64,000 bases of DNA from Paraburkholderia madseniana (GCF_009690905.1 NZ_VOSW01000043.1:1-64000), one strand, 5' to 3'. Positions 52,246-61,132 are shown, numbered from the stretch's first letter. Numbers and translations are program-made. Notes: a model not told the origin generated them from the letters alone.

Positions 52246-53919
52246 ATGAGCGATAAATCGTCGGGCGGAGTTGGAGAATTGGTGTCAGGCGGCAGCCGCC
52301 ACCACCAGATTTTTCCAACGCTGAATGAAAGACAGTTTGCACTATTGGAGAGGTACGGTGAGCGACGCAGGCTGAACACGGGCGATGTGCTGTTCTCCGA
52401 AGGCGACCGGCACATTCCCATGTTCGCCATCGTCTCAGGGACTATCGAGGCGACGAGAGGCTCAGGAGACGGTCTCCATGTGCTGGGCAGGCACGGTCCA
52501 GGCAGCTTCACAGGTGAGGTCGGAACGCTTGCCGGCCGCGCCGCGGTGGCCACGGCGCGCGCCACCAGTGATTGCGAAGTGATCGTTATCGACGAGGAAT
52601 CGCTGCGCGCGCTCGTCATCGCGGAAGCTGAATTAAGCGAAACAATCATGCGCGCGTTCATCCTGCGCCGGGTCGCTTTTATTCAGGACCAGAGCGGGGG
52701 TATTCTGGTCATTGGCAGTTCGGCGTCCGCGGCCACGTTCCGTCTTCGGCATTTTCTGAGCCGCAACGGTCAGCCATCGGCCTACTTCGATATCGTCGAG
52801 CATCAGGAAGCGCAGGCGCTTCTCGAACGCAATGGCGCGACAGAAGCTGATATACCAGTGGTCATCACGCTACAAGGTCACGTTCTGAAGTGCCCGACCC
52901 ACCGCGCCGTGGCCGATGCAATCGGTCTCAGTCCCGACAAGCTGAATGGCGAGCGGTTCGATGTGGTCGTGGTGGGCGCCGGACCGGCAGGTCTTGCGGC
53001 CGCGGTATACGCGGCCTCCGAAGGCTTGAAGGTCGCGGTCCTCGACACCAAGGCGCCGGGTGGCCAGGCGGGTACCAGTTCAAAGATAGAAAATTACTTC
53101 GGGTTTCCAACGGGCATCTCGGGTCAAGCGCTTGCCGGGCGCGGCCTGTCGCAATGCCGGAAATTCGGTGCCGAGGTCGGCGTACCCATTGAAGCGCTCG
53201 GCATCGATTGCCAGGACGCACCGCCTTTTCACATTCGGCTCAATTACGACGAGCACGTATATGCCAGCGCCGTCGTCATTGCTACTGGCGCGCGTTATCG
53301 GAAACCGTCGCTGGACCGCCTGGAGAATTTCGAGGGGCGCGGCGTTTACTACAGCGCAACGTTCATGGAAGCCGCGTTTTGTGCCAACGAAGAATTGATT
53401 ATCGTTGGTGGCGGAAATTCAGCCGGTCAGGCAGCGGTCTTCCTCGCGGGATTTGCGCGGCATGTTCACATCGTGATTCGCGGTGACGGACTCAATGCGA
53501 GCATGTCGAATTATCTGATCCGACGGATCGATGCGGCGTCCAACATTACCGTTCATCAGCGGACCCAAGTCGTGGAGCTGTACGGCGAGGAGCGGCTTGA
53601 ATCGGTCAAATGGGACCGGCAAGGGGAGATCGAACAGAAACCGATCCGGCACGTCTTCCTGTTTCTCGGTGCGCAGCCCAGTACCGGCTGGCTCGGCGAT
53701 TGTGTTGCGCTGGACAAGAACGGCTTCGTGCTCACCGGCACCGATGCACTTAAGGCGTGTCCGCCGGATCGTCCGCCTCGATTTCTGGAGACGAGCCGGC
53801 CAGGCATCTTTGCAGTTGGTGACGTTCGCAGTGGTTCGGTGAAGAGGGTCGCGGCTGCTGTCGGAGAGGGCGCCGCTGTCCTTCAGTCGCTGCATGAATA
53901 TTTGGCTCTGTATGAGTGA
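52246..53919 (+). CDS. Fusion of cyclic-nucleotide-binding, glutaredoxin-like and thioredoxin-reductase-like domains
   Basis: A 557-residue protein started at ATG 52246. Residues 25-145 form a Crp/cNMP-type beta-roll (LNTGDVLFSEGDRHIPMFAIVSG; GSFTGEVGTLAGR). Residues 153-228 resemble a glutaredoxin-like module (GILVIGSSASAATFRLRHFLSRNG; DIPVVITLQGHVLKCPT) without a CxxC. From 236 a thioredoxin-reductase-like flavoprotein follows: GAGPAG (244-249), PGGQAG, VVIATGA, NADPH-site GGGNSAG (388-394), and VGDVRSGSVKR near the end. At 370-373 the usual CATC redox pair reads SATF, so disulphide reduction is impossible by the normal mechanism. It is probably a sensor-coupled flavin oxidoreductase. Confidence 0.9.
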   Translation: MSDKSSGGVGELVSGGSRHHQIFPTLNERQFALLERYGERRRLNTGDVLFSEGDRHIPMFAIVSGTIEATRGSGDGLHVLGRHGPGSFTGEVGTLAGRAAVATARATSDCEVIVIDEESLRALVIAEAELSETIMRAFILRRVAFIQDQSGGILVIGSSASAATFRLRHFLSRNGQPSAYFDIVEHQEAQALLERNGATEADIPVVITLQGHVLKCPTHRAVADAIGLSPDKLNGERFDVVVVGAGPAGLAAAVYAASEGLKVAVLDTKAPGGQAGTSSKIENYFGFPTGISGQALAGRGLSQCRKFGAEVGVPIEALGIDCQDAPPFHIRLNYDEHVYASAVVIATGARYRKPSLDRLENFEGRGVYYSATFMEAAFCANEELIIVGGGNSAGQAAVFLAGFARHVHIVIRGDGLNASMSNYLIRRIDAASNITVHQRTQVVELYGEERLESVKWDRQGEIEQKPIRHVFLFLGAQPSTGWLGDCVALDKNGFVLTGTDALKACPPDRPPRFLETSRPGIFAVGDVRSGSVKRVAAAVGEGAAVLQSLHEYLALYE

Positions 53920-54010
53920 AGTCTGACTGCGAGTGTCAACAAAATAGCGGCGTTGGGACGCATGCCGTGCTTGCCAGCGAGATCCGTGTCGTCAGGTATG
54001 ACATGCTACG

Positions 54011-54042
54011 ATTCCTCGAAGATCACGATGGAGGTAGCTATG
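54011..54042 (+). promoter_or_regulatory. Shared 32-nt leader, copy 1
   Basis: ATTCCTCGAAGATCACGATG..GGAGG..ATG: from ATTCCT to the end of the start codon is exactly 32 nt, as in the two copies downstream. Copies 1 and 2 match at most positions, including GGAGG and GCTATGTGG. Confidence 0.75.
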
Positions 54043-54309
54043 TGGGACAAGATCGAACACAACGGATATGAAGTCTGGGTCCTTCCGATCCTTGCATACG
54101 GTCCACCGGCCCCAACCACCTTGTGGCACTACTCGGCGTACATCTGTCGCCACGGTTCCGATGCCCACCTCGCCGGGCAGAGCATTCGCTTCCAGGAACT
54201 TGTCGCCACCTTCGGCAGCGAAGAAGCGGCCCGCGAGGCTGGGTATGTAGAAGGAAAGCGGCGTGTCGACCTGATGGTCGAAGGCGGCTCGGTTGTCAGC
54301 AACGGCTGA
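54040..54309 (+). CDS. Small protein of unknown function (89 aa)
   Basis: A soluble 89-residue protein, MWDKIEHNGYEVWVLP..., started at ATG 54040 behind GGAGG. It has a short beta-rich first half (YEVWVLPILAYG; WHYSAYICRHG) and a helical end (GSEEAAREAGYVEGKRRVDLMVEG), the pattern of small DUF-type Burkholderia proteins that bind or fold alone. Its leader is nearly the same as that of the gene at 54634, and similar to that at 54985. I do not recognise a function. Confidence 0.72.
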   Translation: MWDKIEHNGYEVWVLPILAYGPPAPTTLWHYSAYICRHGSDAHLAGQSIRFQELVATFGSEEAAREAGYVEGKRRVDLMVEGGSVVSNG

Positions 54310-54330
54310 TCACTGCTCTAGTTGTTCAAA

Positions 54331-54555
54331 ATGCAACTCTGGATTCAACCATGCGCACGATGCGCTGATCTCTACGGGCAGTCGGCTACTGCGGCTCCGC
54401 ATGACGACCTGACGCCTAACGGCGTCGGCACCGTGAAGGATACGCGAGCAGAAGAGCACTACACGTGCGTGCGGTGCGGCGCCGTGTTTGCACGCATTCT
54501 CGCAGGTGCGCCCACGCGACAGATCTGGATGCTCCTGAACGCGGGGCAGCACTGA
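54331..54555 (+). CDS. Small zinc-ribbon-like protein (74 aa)
   Basis: A 74-residue protein, MQLWIQPCARCADLYG..., with two CxxC pairs (CARC near 8-11 and CVRC near 45-48) forming a probable zinc ribbon. There is no good ribosome site or copy of the shared leader, so initiation is unclear. Between two genes that have the leader. It could be a short regulatory or RNA-binding protein. Small size keeps confidence moderate. Confidence 0.55.
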   Translation: MQLWIQPCARCADLYGQSATAAPHDDLTPNGVGTVKDTRAEEHYTCVRCGAVFARILAGAPTRQIWMLLNAGQH

Positions 54556-54604
54556 TTATCTTGCGCCAGAGGGTCGGCTTGCGGATAGTATCCTTCATAC
54601 GAGG

Positions 54605-54636
54605 ATTCCTCGAAGATACCGACGGAGGCCGCTATG
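54605..54636 (+). promoter_or_regulatory. Shared 32-nt leader, copy 2
   Basis: Same layout as copy 1: ATTCCTCGAAGAT, GGAGG, GCTATGTGG, 32 nt from ATTCCT to the end of the start codon. Confidence 0.75.
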
Positions 54637-54831
54637 TGGACCTGTCGAAACTGCAATGTCTCGTTCGACTTCGATCGCGTCGAGCCGGAACTGGATGAAC
54701 AAGGATTCTTTTTCCTCTGTCCCGCCTGTGACTACCGCAACAAGCTGGTGGATACAGGTCCAGACGCGACCGGGCGCCCGAAGCTTGTCCAGAGCGACGA
54801 CGGGGTCTCGCGTCAAGATCAGTCTGACTGA
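54634..54831 (+). CDS. Small zinc-ribbon-like protein (65 aa)
   Basis: A 65-residue protein started at ATG 54634 behind GGAGG. Two CxxC pairs, CRNC (4-7) and CPAC (about 29-32), form a zinc ribbon with an acidic linker and charged tail. The short N-terminal half MWTCRNCNVSFDF resembles a sequence-binding or chaperone-like zinc ribbon. It has copy 2 of the shared leader. No known family assigned. Confidence 0.7.
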   Translation: MWTCRNCNVSFDFDRVEPELDEQGFFFLCPACDYRNKLVDTGPDATGRPKLVQSDDGVSRQDQSD

Positions 54832-54955
54832 AGACAACGCTGCCGAACACCTTCCGCGGGGAATTGCGCTCGAGGCGCGCCGCGTCGCCGTCGCAGACGA
54901 TCCGGCGAGGAAATTGGCTGGTGAACCAGAAAAAGAAGCAGCGCATAATAGTGGA

Positions 54956-54987
54956 ATTCCTTTGGCAGAATGATGGAGGCAGATATG
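54956..54987 (+). promoter_or_regulatory. Shared 32-nt leader, copy 3 (diverged)
   Basis: ATTCCT, then 18 less conserved bases, GGAGG and the ATG at 54985, again 32 nt in total. CATAAT lies just upstream and could serve as a -10. Confidence 0.6.
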
Positions 54988-55293
54988 GCCACGTTTGCTA
55001 TAGACGCCATTCGCATCAATCCGACGAACGACAGGATTACCCATGTGCGTTGGGCTCCCGTCGACCCGGCGACGCGTGATTGGTTGTCCCCCACGTCGAT
55101 TGTCGAGGTGGCCGAAGTCGTGGCCACGATCCGTCGGGGGAATGCTGTTTGGTCCCTTTTTACGCTCGGCGGCATACGGTTTCTGGGGCCAAAAATCGTG
55201 TCTGTCGCTCACACCGACGGCCATGACGGGATTGACACTGATGTCCCCGGCGAGCACGTCGAAAAATGTATTGACGACCTGCCGCACGTTTGA
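54985..55293 (+). CDS. Small protein of unknown function (102 aa)
   Basis: A 102-residue protein started at ATG 54985 behind GGAGG (an in-frame ATG 15 bp upstream lacks a site). MATFAIDAIRINPTNDRITHVRWAPVDP begins a beta-rich domain, and the central SIVEVAEVVATIRRGNAVWSLF appears amphipathic. It carries the third leader. I do not recognise a family with certainty; similar short proteins are common in Burkholderia. Confidence 0.7.
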   Translation: MATFAIDAIRINPTNDRITHVRWAPVDPATRDWLSPTSIVEVAEVVATIRRGNAVWSLFTLGGIRFLGPKIVSVAHTDGHDGIDTDVPGEHVEKCIDDLPHV

Positions 55294-55541
55294 CCGCGCA
55301 CACTCGGTCAGGCGGACCTTGGCGTAGCGGTGCTGTCGCTGCGCACGGTCACGGTGTCCTCGAAAATCATTCGCAAAGACCGCAAATCGACGTGCAAGGC
55401 GGCGCGCCTTCCTGCTTGCCCTCGAGGCGAAACATATCGAACTGGCGGCCGCCGCGGCCCGGATAATTGCGCCGTTGCAAAGAGCGTCGCCATGTTTAAT
55501 GTAAATTGGTCGCTCTTGAGAGCGCCTTTCAGCGAGACACC

Positions 55542-56186
55542 ATGAGAAACGGAAAACCAAAACTAACGCGCCGGGATGCCGACGGTCTTTTCCCCGACCT
55601 GCAGCAAAGCGGCGCCCGTCTCGCTAGCCGGCCTGATAACCCGTTTGGAGAAGAAGTATCCAGAACAACCGATCGACGTGATCGTGGCGAGGCAAAGCTT
55701 TGGAAAGATAACCTCGTTACCTTGCCTGCAGCGATCGAGTTGCCTCCGGGGTACGAGTCGGTGTCGCACGTGCGCGATGCGATGGAGCGGGCCTGGCGTA
55801 TGAAATGGGTCCGGGAAAGCGGCAATGAGGTCGTCGCGGAATTTCCTGAAGGCTGGGCGGCCATTCGGCCGGCCAGCGGCGCAGTGGAGTTAAAGGACGC
55901 AACCGGCGTGGTCCGGGCCGTGTACGGCTGGGCAGGGGATGCTGAAGTGAGACTCCTGCCACGGTATCGGGTCGAAACGCAGGAGAACAGTTCGAGCGGT
56001 CTTGGCAGTTTGCTTGTCCGTGATCGCGAGAACGGACAGATTCTCGAGAGGTCGTCGACATGGTCTGCGCAGACCGGGACCAACCACCCCGATTGGACCC
56101 GGCTGTCGGCGTGGCTCGACAAGCAGCATCCGCTTCACCGGGATCCGCTGCGGTTGTGGACGGACTGCGAAGACAATCGCGGTTGA
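55542..56186 (+). CDS. Protein of unknown function with possible frameshift near its start
   Basis: A 214-residue frame starting MRNGKPKLTRRD at 55542, no recognised family. From about residue 60 on it has normal GC-rich third positions and a beta-rich core (EVVAEFPEGWAAIRPASGAVELKDATGVVRAVYGW), suggesting a real domain. The first 50-60 residues in this frame have poor codon bias, while the next frame (from about 55576, ...AGLITRLEKKYPEQPIDVIVARQ) has good GC3. A frameshift near 55700-55730 or a join of two genes is therefore possible. No ribosome site is clear. Confidence 0.45.
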   Translation: MRNGKPKLTRRDADGLFPDLQQSGARLASRPDNPFGEEVSRTTDRRDRGEAKLWKDNLVTLPAAIELPPGYESVSHVRDAMERAWRMKWVRESGNEVVAEFPEGWAAIRPASGAVELKDATGVVRAVYGWAGDAEVRLLPRYRVETQENSSSGLGSLLVRDRENGQILERSSTWSAQTGTNHPDWTRLSAWLDKQHPLHRDPLRLWTDCEDNRG

Positions 56187-56273
56187 ATTCGACCCAACGA
56201 AAATCCGCGTCCCGCTGTCTCCGCCGCGAGGCATGCAACTCCCGTGCCGTCGCCATTCGCAAAGAACACCATC

Positions 56274-56777
56274 ATGCAACACCTGAAATACCTGACAGGC
56301 TACCCAGCCGGGCTACAGGAAAAAGTCAAAAAACTGATAGCCGACGAACAACTAGGCCCTTACCTCGCGAAGCGGTACCCCGACACGCACCAAGTGCAAA
56401 CAGACCGGGCCCTGTACGAGTACTGCGCGGAGCTCAAGCGCGAACACCTTCGCAACGGCGCGCAAATCGACAAAGTCACTTACGATAGCAAGCTCGACGT
56501 TGTGCGCCACGCACTCGGCCTGCATACGAGCATCTCGCGTGTGCAGGGCGGCAAACTGAAGGCAAAAAAAGAAATCCGCATCGCCTCGCTATTCAGGGAC
56601 GCCGCGCCGGAATTCCTGAAAATGATCGTCGTGCACGAACTCGCTCACTTGAAAGAAAGCGACCACAACAAGGCGTTCTACCGCCTCTGCGAGTTCATGC
56701 AACCGGGCTACCACCAGATTGAATTCGATCTGCGCTTGTATCTCACGCACCGCGATCTGAAGAAGGCTCAGACCTGA
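56274..56777 (+). CDS. YgjP-type zinc metallopeptidase domain protein
   Basis: A 167-residue protein started at ATG 56274 (MQHLKYLTGYPAG). The zinc-site motif is HELAH with His121, Glu122 and His125, followed by His131 (KESDHNKAFY). This pattern belongs to the M48-like YgjP/WLM group. The protein lacks a signal peptide, so it probably acts in the cytoplasm. It is convergent with the molybdoenzyme gene. The physiological role is unknown; related YgjP proteins are linked to SprT-like proteolysis. Confidence 0.85.
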   Translation: MQHLKYLTGYPAGLQEKVKKLIADEQLGPYLAKRYPDTHQVQTDRALYEYCAELKREHLRNGAQIDKVTYDSKLDVVRHALGLHTSISRVQGGKLKAKKEIRIASLFRDAAPEFLKMIVVHELAHLKESDHNKAFYRLCEFMQPGYHQIEFDLRLYLTHRDLKKAQT

Positions 56778-56854
56778 GCGTTAAGCCTCGAGCTTCGGGA
56801 TTCACTGATGATCAGAATCCCGCGAAACTCGCAAACGATGGCAACGGTCAGCGG

Positions 56855-59188
56855 TCAAGCGGCAACCGCTTCGGCTGCTTCAACCGTCTCAACCGCCGAC
56901 GCCGTCAACAACACCGGAATCGACTTCGAAGTCGGCGTCCCCGCGCCATCGGCAACCGAAGAGAGCGGCACCAGCGGATTCGTCTCCGGATAGTAAGCGC
57001 CAAGACACCCACGCGGAATGTCGTATTCCACCAGCAGGAACCCAGCCGCGTGACGCTCGATTCCATCGGCCCACACGCTCTTGATATCCACACGCTGGCC
57101 CGCAACGAAACCCAGCATCGCGAGATCGTCCTTGTTGGCGAACAGTACGCGCCGCTGCCCATATACGCCGCGATAACGGTCGTCGAGGCCGTAAATCGTC
57201 GTGTTGTACTGGTCGTGTGAACGCGTCGTCATCAAGGTCATCAGCCGTTCGCCATGCTCGGCGCGCGCCTGATGAATCGGCGTGTCGACGTCAATCGCAT
57301 GCACGAGGAACTGCGCCTTGCCGCTTGGCGTCTTCCAGATCCGCTCGCGCGACGCCACACCCAGGTGAAAACCGCCGGGGTTCTTGAGACGCTCGTTGTA
57401 GTTCTGGAAGCCGTCGATCACCTGCGCAATGCCGTCGCGAATCAACGCGTAGTCTGCTGCCTGCGCGAGCCAATCGACCTTGGCGCTGCCGAGCGTGGCG
57501 TGCGCCATGCGCGCGACGATGGCAATCTCCGACAACAGATTCTCCGAGGCCGGCTTGTTCATGCCGTACGAGATGTGCACCATGCTCATCGAATCCTCGA
57601 CGCTCACGCCTTGCGCCACACCATTCTGCAGATCGATTTCGGTGCGTCCGAGCGTCGGCAGAATCAGCGCGTCGCGGCCATGTATGAGGTGGCTGCGGTT
57701 CAGTTTGGTCGTGATGTGGACGGTCAGTTCGCACGAGCGCATCGCTTCCCATGTGCGCGGCGTGTCCGGCGTCGCGATCGAGAAGTTGCCGCCGAGGCCG
57801 ATAAACACCTTCACCTTGCCGTCGAGCATCGCCTGGATCGTGTTGACGACGTCGAGACCATGCTCACGCGGCGGTTCGAAATCGTAGACTTCGCCGAGCC
57901 GATCGAGAAACGCCTGAGTCGGCCGTTCTTCGATGCCGACCGTGCGGTCGCCCTGCACATTCGAGTGTCCGCGCACCGGGCACAAGCCCGCGCCGCGGCG
58001 GCCGATATTGCCGCGCATCATCATCAGGTTCGACAGGATCTGCACCGTCGGCACGGAGTTCTTGTGCTGCGTGAGGCCCATGCCCCACGTCGAAATCACT
58101 GCACGGCCCTTCACGTAGATGTCGGCAAGCTTCAGTACGTCTTCAAACGGCACACCCGATTCGGCGACGATCGTGTCCCAGCTTTCGGCACGCAAATCGT
58201 CGGCGAACGCATCGAAGCCGACCGTGTGTTCGGCGATGAACGCGACGTCGAGCACGCGTTCCAGACCCGAGGCCAACGCTTCGTCGTCGAGTTCGATCAC
58301 GCGTTTGGCAACGCCCTTGATCAAGGCGAAATCGCCGCCCACCTTTGGGCGGATGAATACGGAGCTGATCTTCGTGCTGCCCATCGTGATCATTTCCACC
58401 GGATGCTGCGGGCTGGCAAAGCGTTCGAGGCCTCGTTCCTTCAGCGGATTGATCGACACGATGGTCGCGCCGCGCTTCGCGCATTCACGCAGTTCGCCGA
58501 GCATGCGCGGATGGTTGGTCGCCGGATTCTGGCCGAAGATCAGCAGCGTATCGGCGTGTTCGAAGTCGTCGAGCGTGACTGTGCCTTTGCCGATGCCGAC
58601 CGTGTGCGGCAAGCCGCGGCTGGTGGCTTCGTGGCACATGTTCGAGCAATCGGGGAAATTGTTGGTGCCGTACATGCGCACGAACAACTGGTACAGGAAG
58701 GCGGCTTCGTTGCTGGCGCGCCCCGACGTGTAGAAGGCGGCGCTGTCCGGATCGTCGAGGCGTTTCAGGTGGTCGGCAATGAGGTCGAATGCTTCGTCCC
58801 AGCCGATCGGCACGTAACGGTCGCGCACGGCGTCATAGACGAGCGGGTCGGTCAGGCGGCCATGTTGTTCCAACTCGAAATCCGACTGCGCCATCAGTTC
58901 TTCGACCGTATGTTCCTCGAAGAACGCCGGCGTCACGCGCTTGCTGGTCGCCTCGGCCGCCACAGCCTTGACGCCGTTTTCGCAGAACTCGAAGGTCGAC
59001 GCATGCTCGCGGTCCGGCCACGCGCAACCCGGGCAGTCGAAGCCGTCCGGCTGATTCTGCTTGAGCAGCATGCGGTAGTCGCCGCCCGTCACCTTTTCCT
59101 TGAGGAGGTTGATGGCGACGTATTTGAGCGCGCCCCAGCCAGCGGCGGGGTGGGTATACGGTTCGATGCGAGCTTCAGGTTTCTTCAT
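56855..59188 (-). CDS. YdeP-type molybdopterin oxidoreductase (FdhF family)
   Basis: A 777-residue molybdoenzyme of the FdhF/YdeP group. The N-terminal segment has GFDCPGCAWPD (Cys51 and Cys54). The molybdopterin region continues WDEAFDLIADHL, SGRASNEAAFLYQLFVRMYG, NNFPDCSNMCHEATS and LLIFGQNPATNHPRML, and the C-terminal region has the DMSO-reductase-like TTRSHDQYNT motif and the AGQRVDIKS barrel. E. coli YdeP is linked to acid resistance, but the substrate is unknown. A MocR regulator is divergent, 169 bp away, and may control it. Confidence 0.92.
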   Translation of the reverse strand: MKKPEARIEPYTHPAAGWGALKYVAINLLKEKVTGGDYRMLLKQNQPDGFDCPGCAWPDREHASTFEFCENGVKAVAAEATSKRVTPAFFEEHTVEELMAQSDFELEQHGRLTDPLVYDAVRDRYVPIGWDEAFDLIADHLKRLDDPDSAAFYTSGRASNEAAFLYQLFVRMYGTNNFPDCSNMCHEATSRGLPHTVGIGKGTVTLDDFEHADTLLIFGQNPATNHPRMLGELRECAKRGATIVSINPLKERGLERFASPQHPVEMITMGSTKISSVFIRPKVGGDFALIKGVAKRVIELDDEALASGLERVLDVAFIAEHTVGFDAFADDLRAESWDTIVAESGVPFEDVLKLADIYVKGRAVISTWGMGLTQHKNSVPTVQILSNLMMMRGNIGRRGAGLCPVRGHSNVQGDRTVGIEERPTQAFLDRLGEVYDFEPPREHGLDVVNTIQAMLDGKVKVFIGLGGNFSIATPDTPRTWEAMRSCELTVHITTKLNRSHLIHGRDALILPTLGRTEIDLQNGVAQGVSVEDSMSMVHISYGMNKPASENLLSEIAIVARMAHATLGSAKVDWLAQAADYALIRDGIAQVIDGFQNYNERLKNPGGFHLGVASRERIWKTPSGKAQFLVHAIDVDTPIHQARAEHGERLMTLMTTRSHDQYNTTIYGLDDRYRGVYGQRRVLFANKDDLAMLGFVAGQRVDIKSVWADGIERHAAGFLLVEYDIPRGCLGAYYPETNPLVPLSSVADGAGTPTSKSIPVLLTASAVETVEAAEAVAA

Positions 59189-59357
59189 GATCTTGCCGCC
59201 GGAGGTGGCTTGGACGAGGCTTTATGCCGATGCATGAAAGCCTACTGTGTTCCAAAAACGGCGCAGCATACAGAAAATCGGAAAGGAGAGGGGTACAGTT
59301 GGTGGAAATTTGTCATAGACTGGCGTTCCCGCCCATGTTTTTGTTCGAGCCTGGTCC

Positions 59358-60791
59358 TTGAAACTGTACGAAAAACTCGCCGACGAAATGACCGAAGCCG
59401 TACGCCGCGGCGTCTTCGCGGCGGGCGAGCGGATTCCGTCGGTGCGGCAGGCGAGCCAGCAGCACGGCGTCAGCATCAAGACCGTGTTGCACGCATACGC
59501 GTTGCTGGAAAGCCGGGGGATTGTCGAAACCAGGCCGCAGTCGGGCTATTTCGTGCGCGATGCGGTGGCGACGGCGGCCGCGCTCGACGAGCCGCGTCTG
59601 AACCGCCAGCCGGCAACCCAGGCGCTGCCGGTGGCCGCTGAGGTCGACGTAAGCCGCCTCGTGCTGTCGACCCTGCGCAGCATCCGCGCGCATGATGCCG
59701 TTCCGCTCGGCTCACCGTATCCCGATCCGTCGCTGTTTCCGTGGCGGCGCATCAACCAGTACGCAAATGCGATCGCCCGGCGTCACGCGAGCTGGAATCT
59801 GATCGACGACCTGCCGCCCGGCAATCCCGAGCTGATCCGGCAGATCGCGCGGCGCTATGCCGAGAATGGCGTGCCGGTCGATCCCGACGAAATCATCATC
59901 ACGCTCGGCGCGACGGAGGCGATCAACCTCAGCTTGCAGGCGGTCGCCAAGCCGGGCGACACGGTCGCCGTCGAGTCGCCGACTTACTACGCGATGCTGC
60001 ACGCCATCGAGCGTCTCGGCATGCGCGCCATCGAAGTGGCGACGCATCCGGTCCACGGCATCGACATCGAGGCATTGGCCCAGGTCATCGCGCGGCAGAA
60101 GATCGCCGCGTGCATGGTGATGCCGAACTTCCAGAATCCGCTCGGTTTCCAGATGCCGGACGCGCGCAAGCAGCAACTGGTCGAACTGCTCGCCGCGCAC
60201 GAGATTCCTGCCATCGAGAACGATGTCTATCAGGAGTTGTACTTCGGCGAGGCGCGTCCATCGACGCTGAAGAACTACGACACCAAAGGGCTGGTGCTGC
60301 ATTGCGCGTCGTTTTCGAAGAGCCTCACCGCTTCGTACCGGATCGGCTGGGCGATGCCGGGGCGCTACCGCGCACAGGTCGAGAAGCTGAAGTTTCTCAA
60401 CACGCTGACCACGCCTTCGGTGCCGCAAGTCGCCGTCGCCGATTACCTGAAGCAGGACGGCTACGACCGGCATCTGCGGCACGTGCGCAAGATCTACCGG
60501 CAACAGGCGAGCATCATGATGGCGATGGTGCAGCGGTTTTTTCCGGCGGGCACGCGCATGTCGGCGCCGCAAGGCGGGTACGTGCTGTGGGTGGAGTTGC
60601 CAGAACGGGTCGATTCGATGCGGCTCTATCAGGCGGCGCTCGCGCGCAGCATCACGATCGGGCCAGGCATGATGTTTTCGATGCGCGACGATTTTCGCCA
60701 CTTCATCCGGCTCAATTACAGCTATCCGTGGACGGCGCAGACCGAGGCGGCATTGAAGACGCTGGGTGAACTGGTGGCGCAGATGGCCTGA
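59358..60791 (+). CDS. MocR/GntR-type regulator with PLP aminotransferase domain
   Basis: A 477-residue MocR-type regulator. The GntR winged helix (1-70) has GVFAAGERIPSVRQASQQHGVSIKTVLHAYALLESRG. The aminotransferase-like domain (about 115-470) has the PLP lysine at Lys321 (SFSKSLTASYRIGW), GATEAINLSLQAVAKPG and NFQNPLGFQMP. It seems to start with TTG 59358, a weak start. Possible roles include control of vitamin B6, GABA or amino-acid-linked genes. The neighbours are the divergent molybdoenzyme and downstream small regulator and binding-protein genes. Confidence 0.9.
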   Translation: MKLYEKLADEMTEAVRRGVFAAGERIPSVRQASQQHGVSIKTVLHAYALLESRGIVETRPQSGYFVRDAVATAAALDEPRLNRQPATQALPVAAEVDVSRLVLSTLRSIRAHDAVPLGSPYPDPSLFPWRRINQYANAIARRHASWNLIDDLPPGNPELIRQIARRYAENGVPVDPDEIIITLGATEAINLSLQAVAKPGDTVAVESPTYYAMLHAIERLGMRAIEVATHPVHGIDIEALAQVIARQKIAACMVMPNFQNPLGFQMPDARKQQLVELLAAHEIPAIENDVYQELYFGEARPSTLKNYDTKGLVLHCASFSKSLTASYRIGWAMPGRYRAQVEKLKFLNTLTTPSVPQVAVADYLKQDGYDRHLRHVRKIYRQQASIMMAMVQRFFPAGTRMSAPQGGYVLWVELPERVDSMRLYQAALARSITIGPGMMFSMRDDFRHFIRLNYSYPWTAQTEAALKTLGELVAQMA

Positions 60792-60823
60792 TCGGCCTTG
60801 AGAAAAGCGAGGAGACATTCACG

Positions 60824-61132
60824 ATGGAAGACGAGGAACTCGATCCGGTACTGGTAGCCGTGCTGGCGCAGTTGTGGCGCGCGCATTTGGAGACGCCTGG
60901 CGGCGCGTGGTCGCTCGCCAAGCTTTCTAAACAGGCGGATGTGCCGATGAGCGGCTTACGACGGCAGTTAACGGCGCTGGTCGACGGCGGCCTGGTGGAC
61001 ACCACGTTCAACGAGGAAGGCACGGGAACGGCGCGCCTGAGCGAGATCGGGCAGGGCTTGTGCGCGGATTTGTTCGGTGAGGGCGATTCGCCCGGCGAAG
61101 AGCAGGCGGACCCGCCGCCGCGCGTTCACTGA
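60824..61132 (+). CDS. Small winged-helix-like protein (102 aa)
   Basis: A 102-residue acidic protein started with GGAGAC upstream. LAQLWRAHLETPGGAWSLAKLSKQADVPMSGLRRQLTALVDGGLVDTTF looks like a winged helix of the ArsR/MarR type, followed by an acidic proline-rich tail. It follows MocR by 32 bp and may be co-transcribed. Function unknown. Confidence 0.65.
   Translation: MEDEELDPVLVAVLAQLWRAHLETPGGAWSLAKLSKQADVPMSGLRRQLTALVDGGLVDTTFNEEGTGTARLSEIGQGLCADLFGEGDSPGEEQADPPPRVH

Noticed and set aside
57254..59641. 795-codon open frame on the plus strand
   Set aside because: Antisense shadow of the YdeP-type molybdoenzyme, Arg/His/Val-rich, with no plausible domain.
59712..60818. 368-codon minus-strand frame over the MocR gene
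   Set aside because: Shadow of the PLP-domain regulator, His/Arg-rich.
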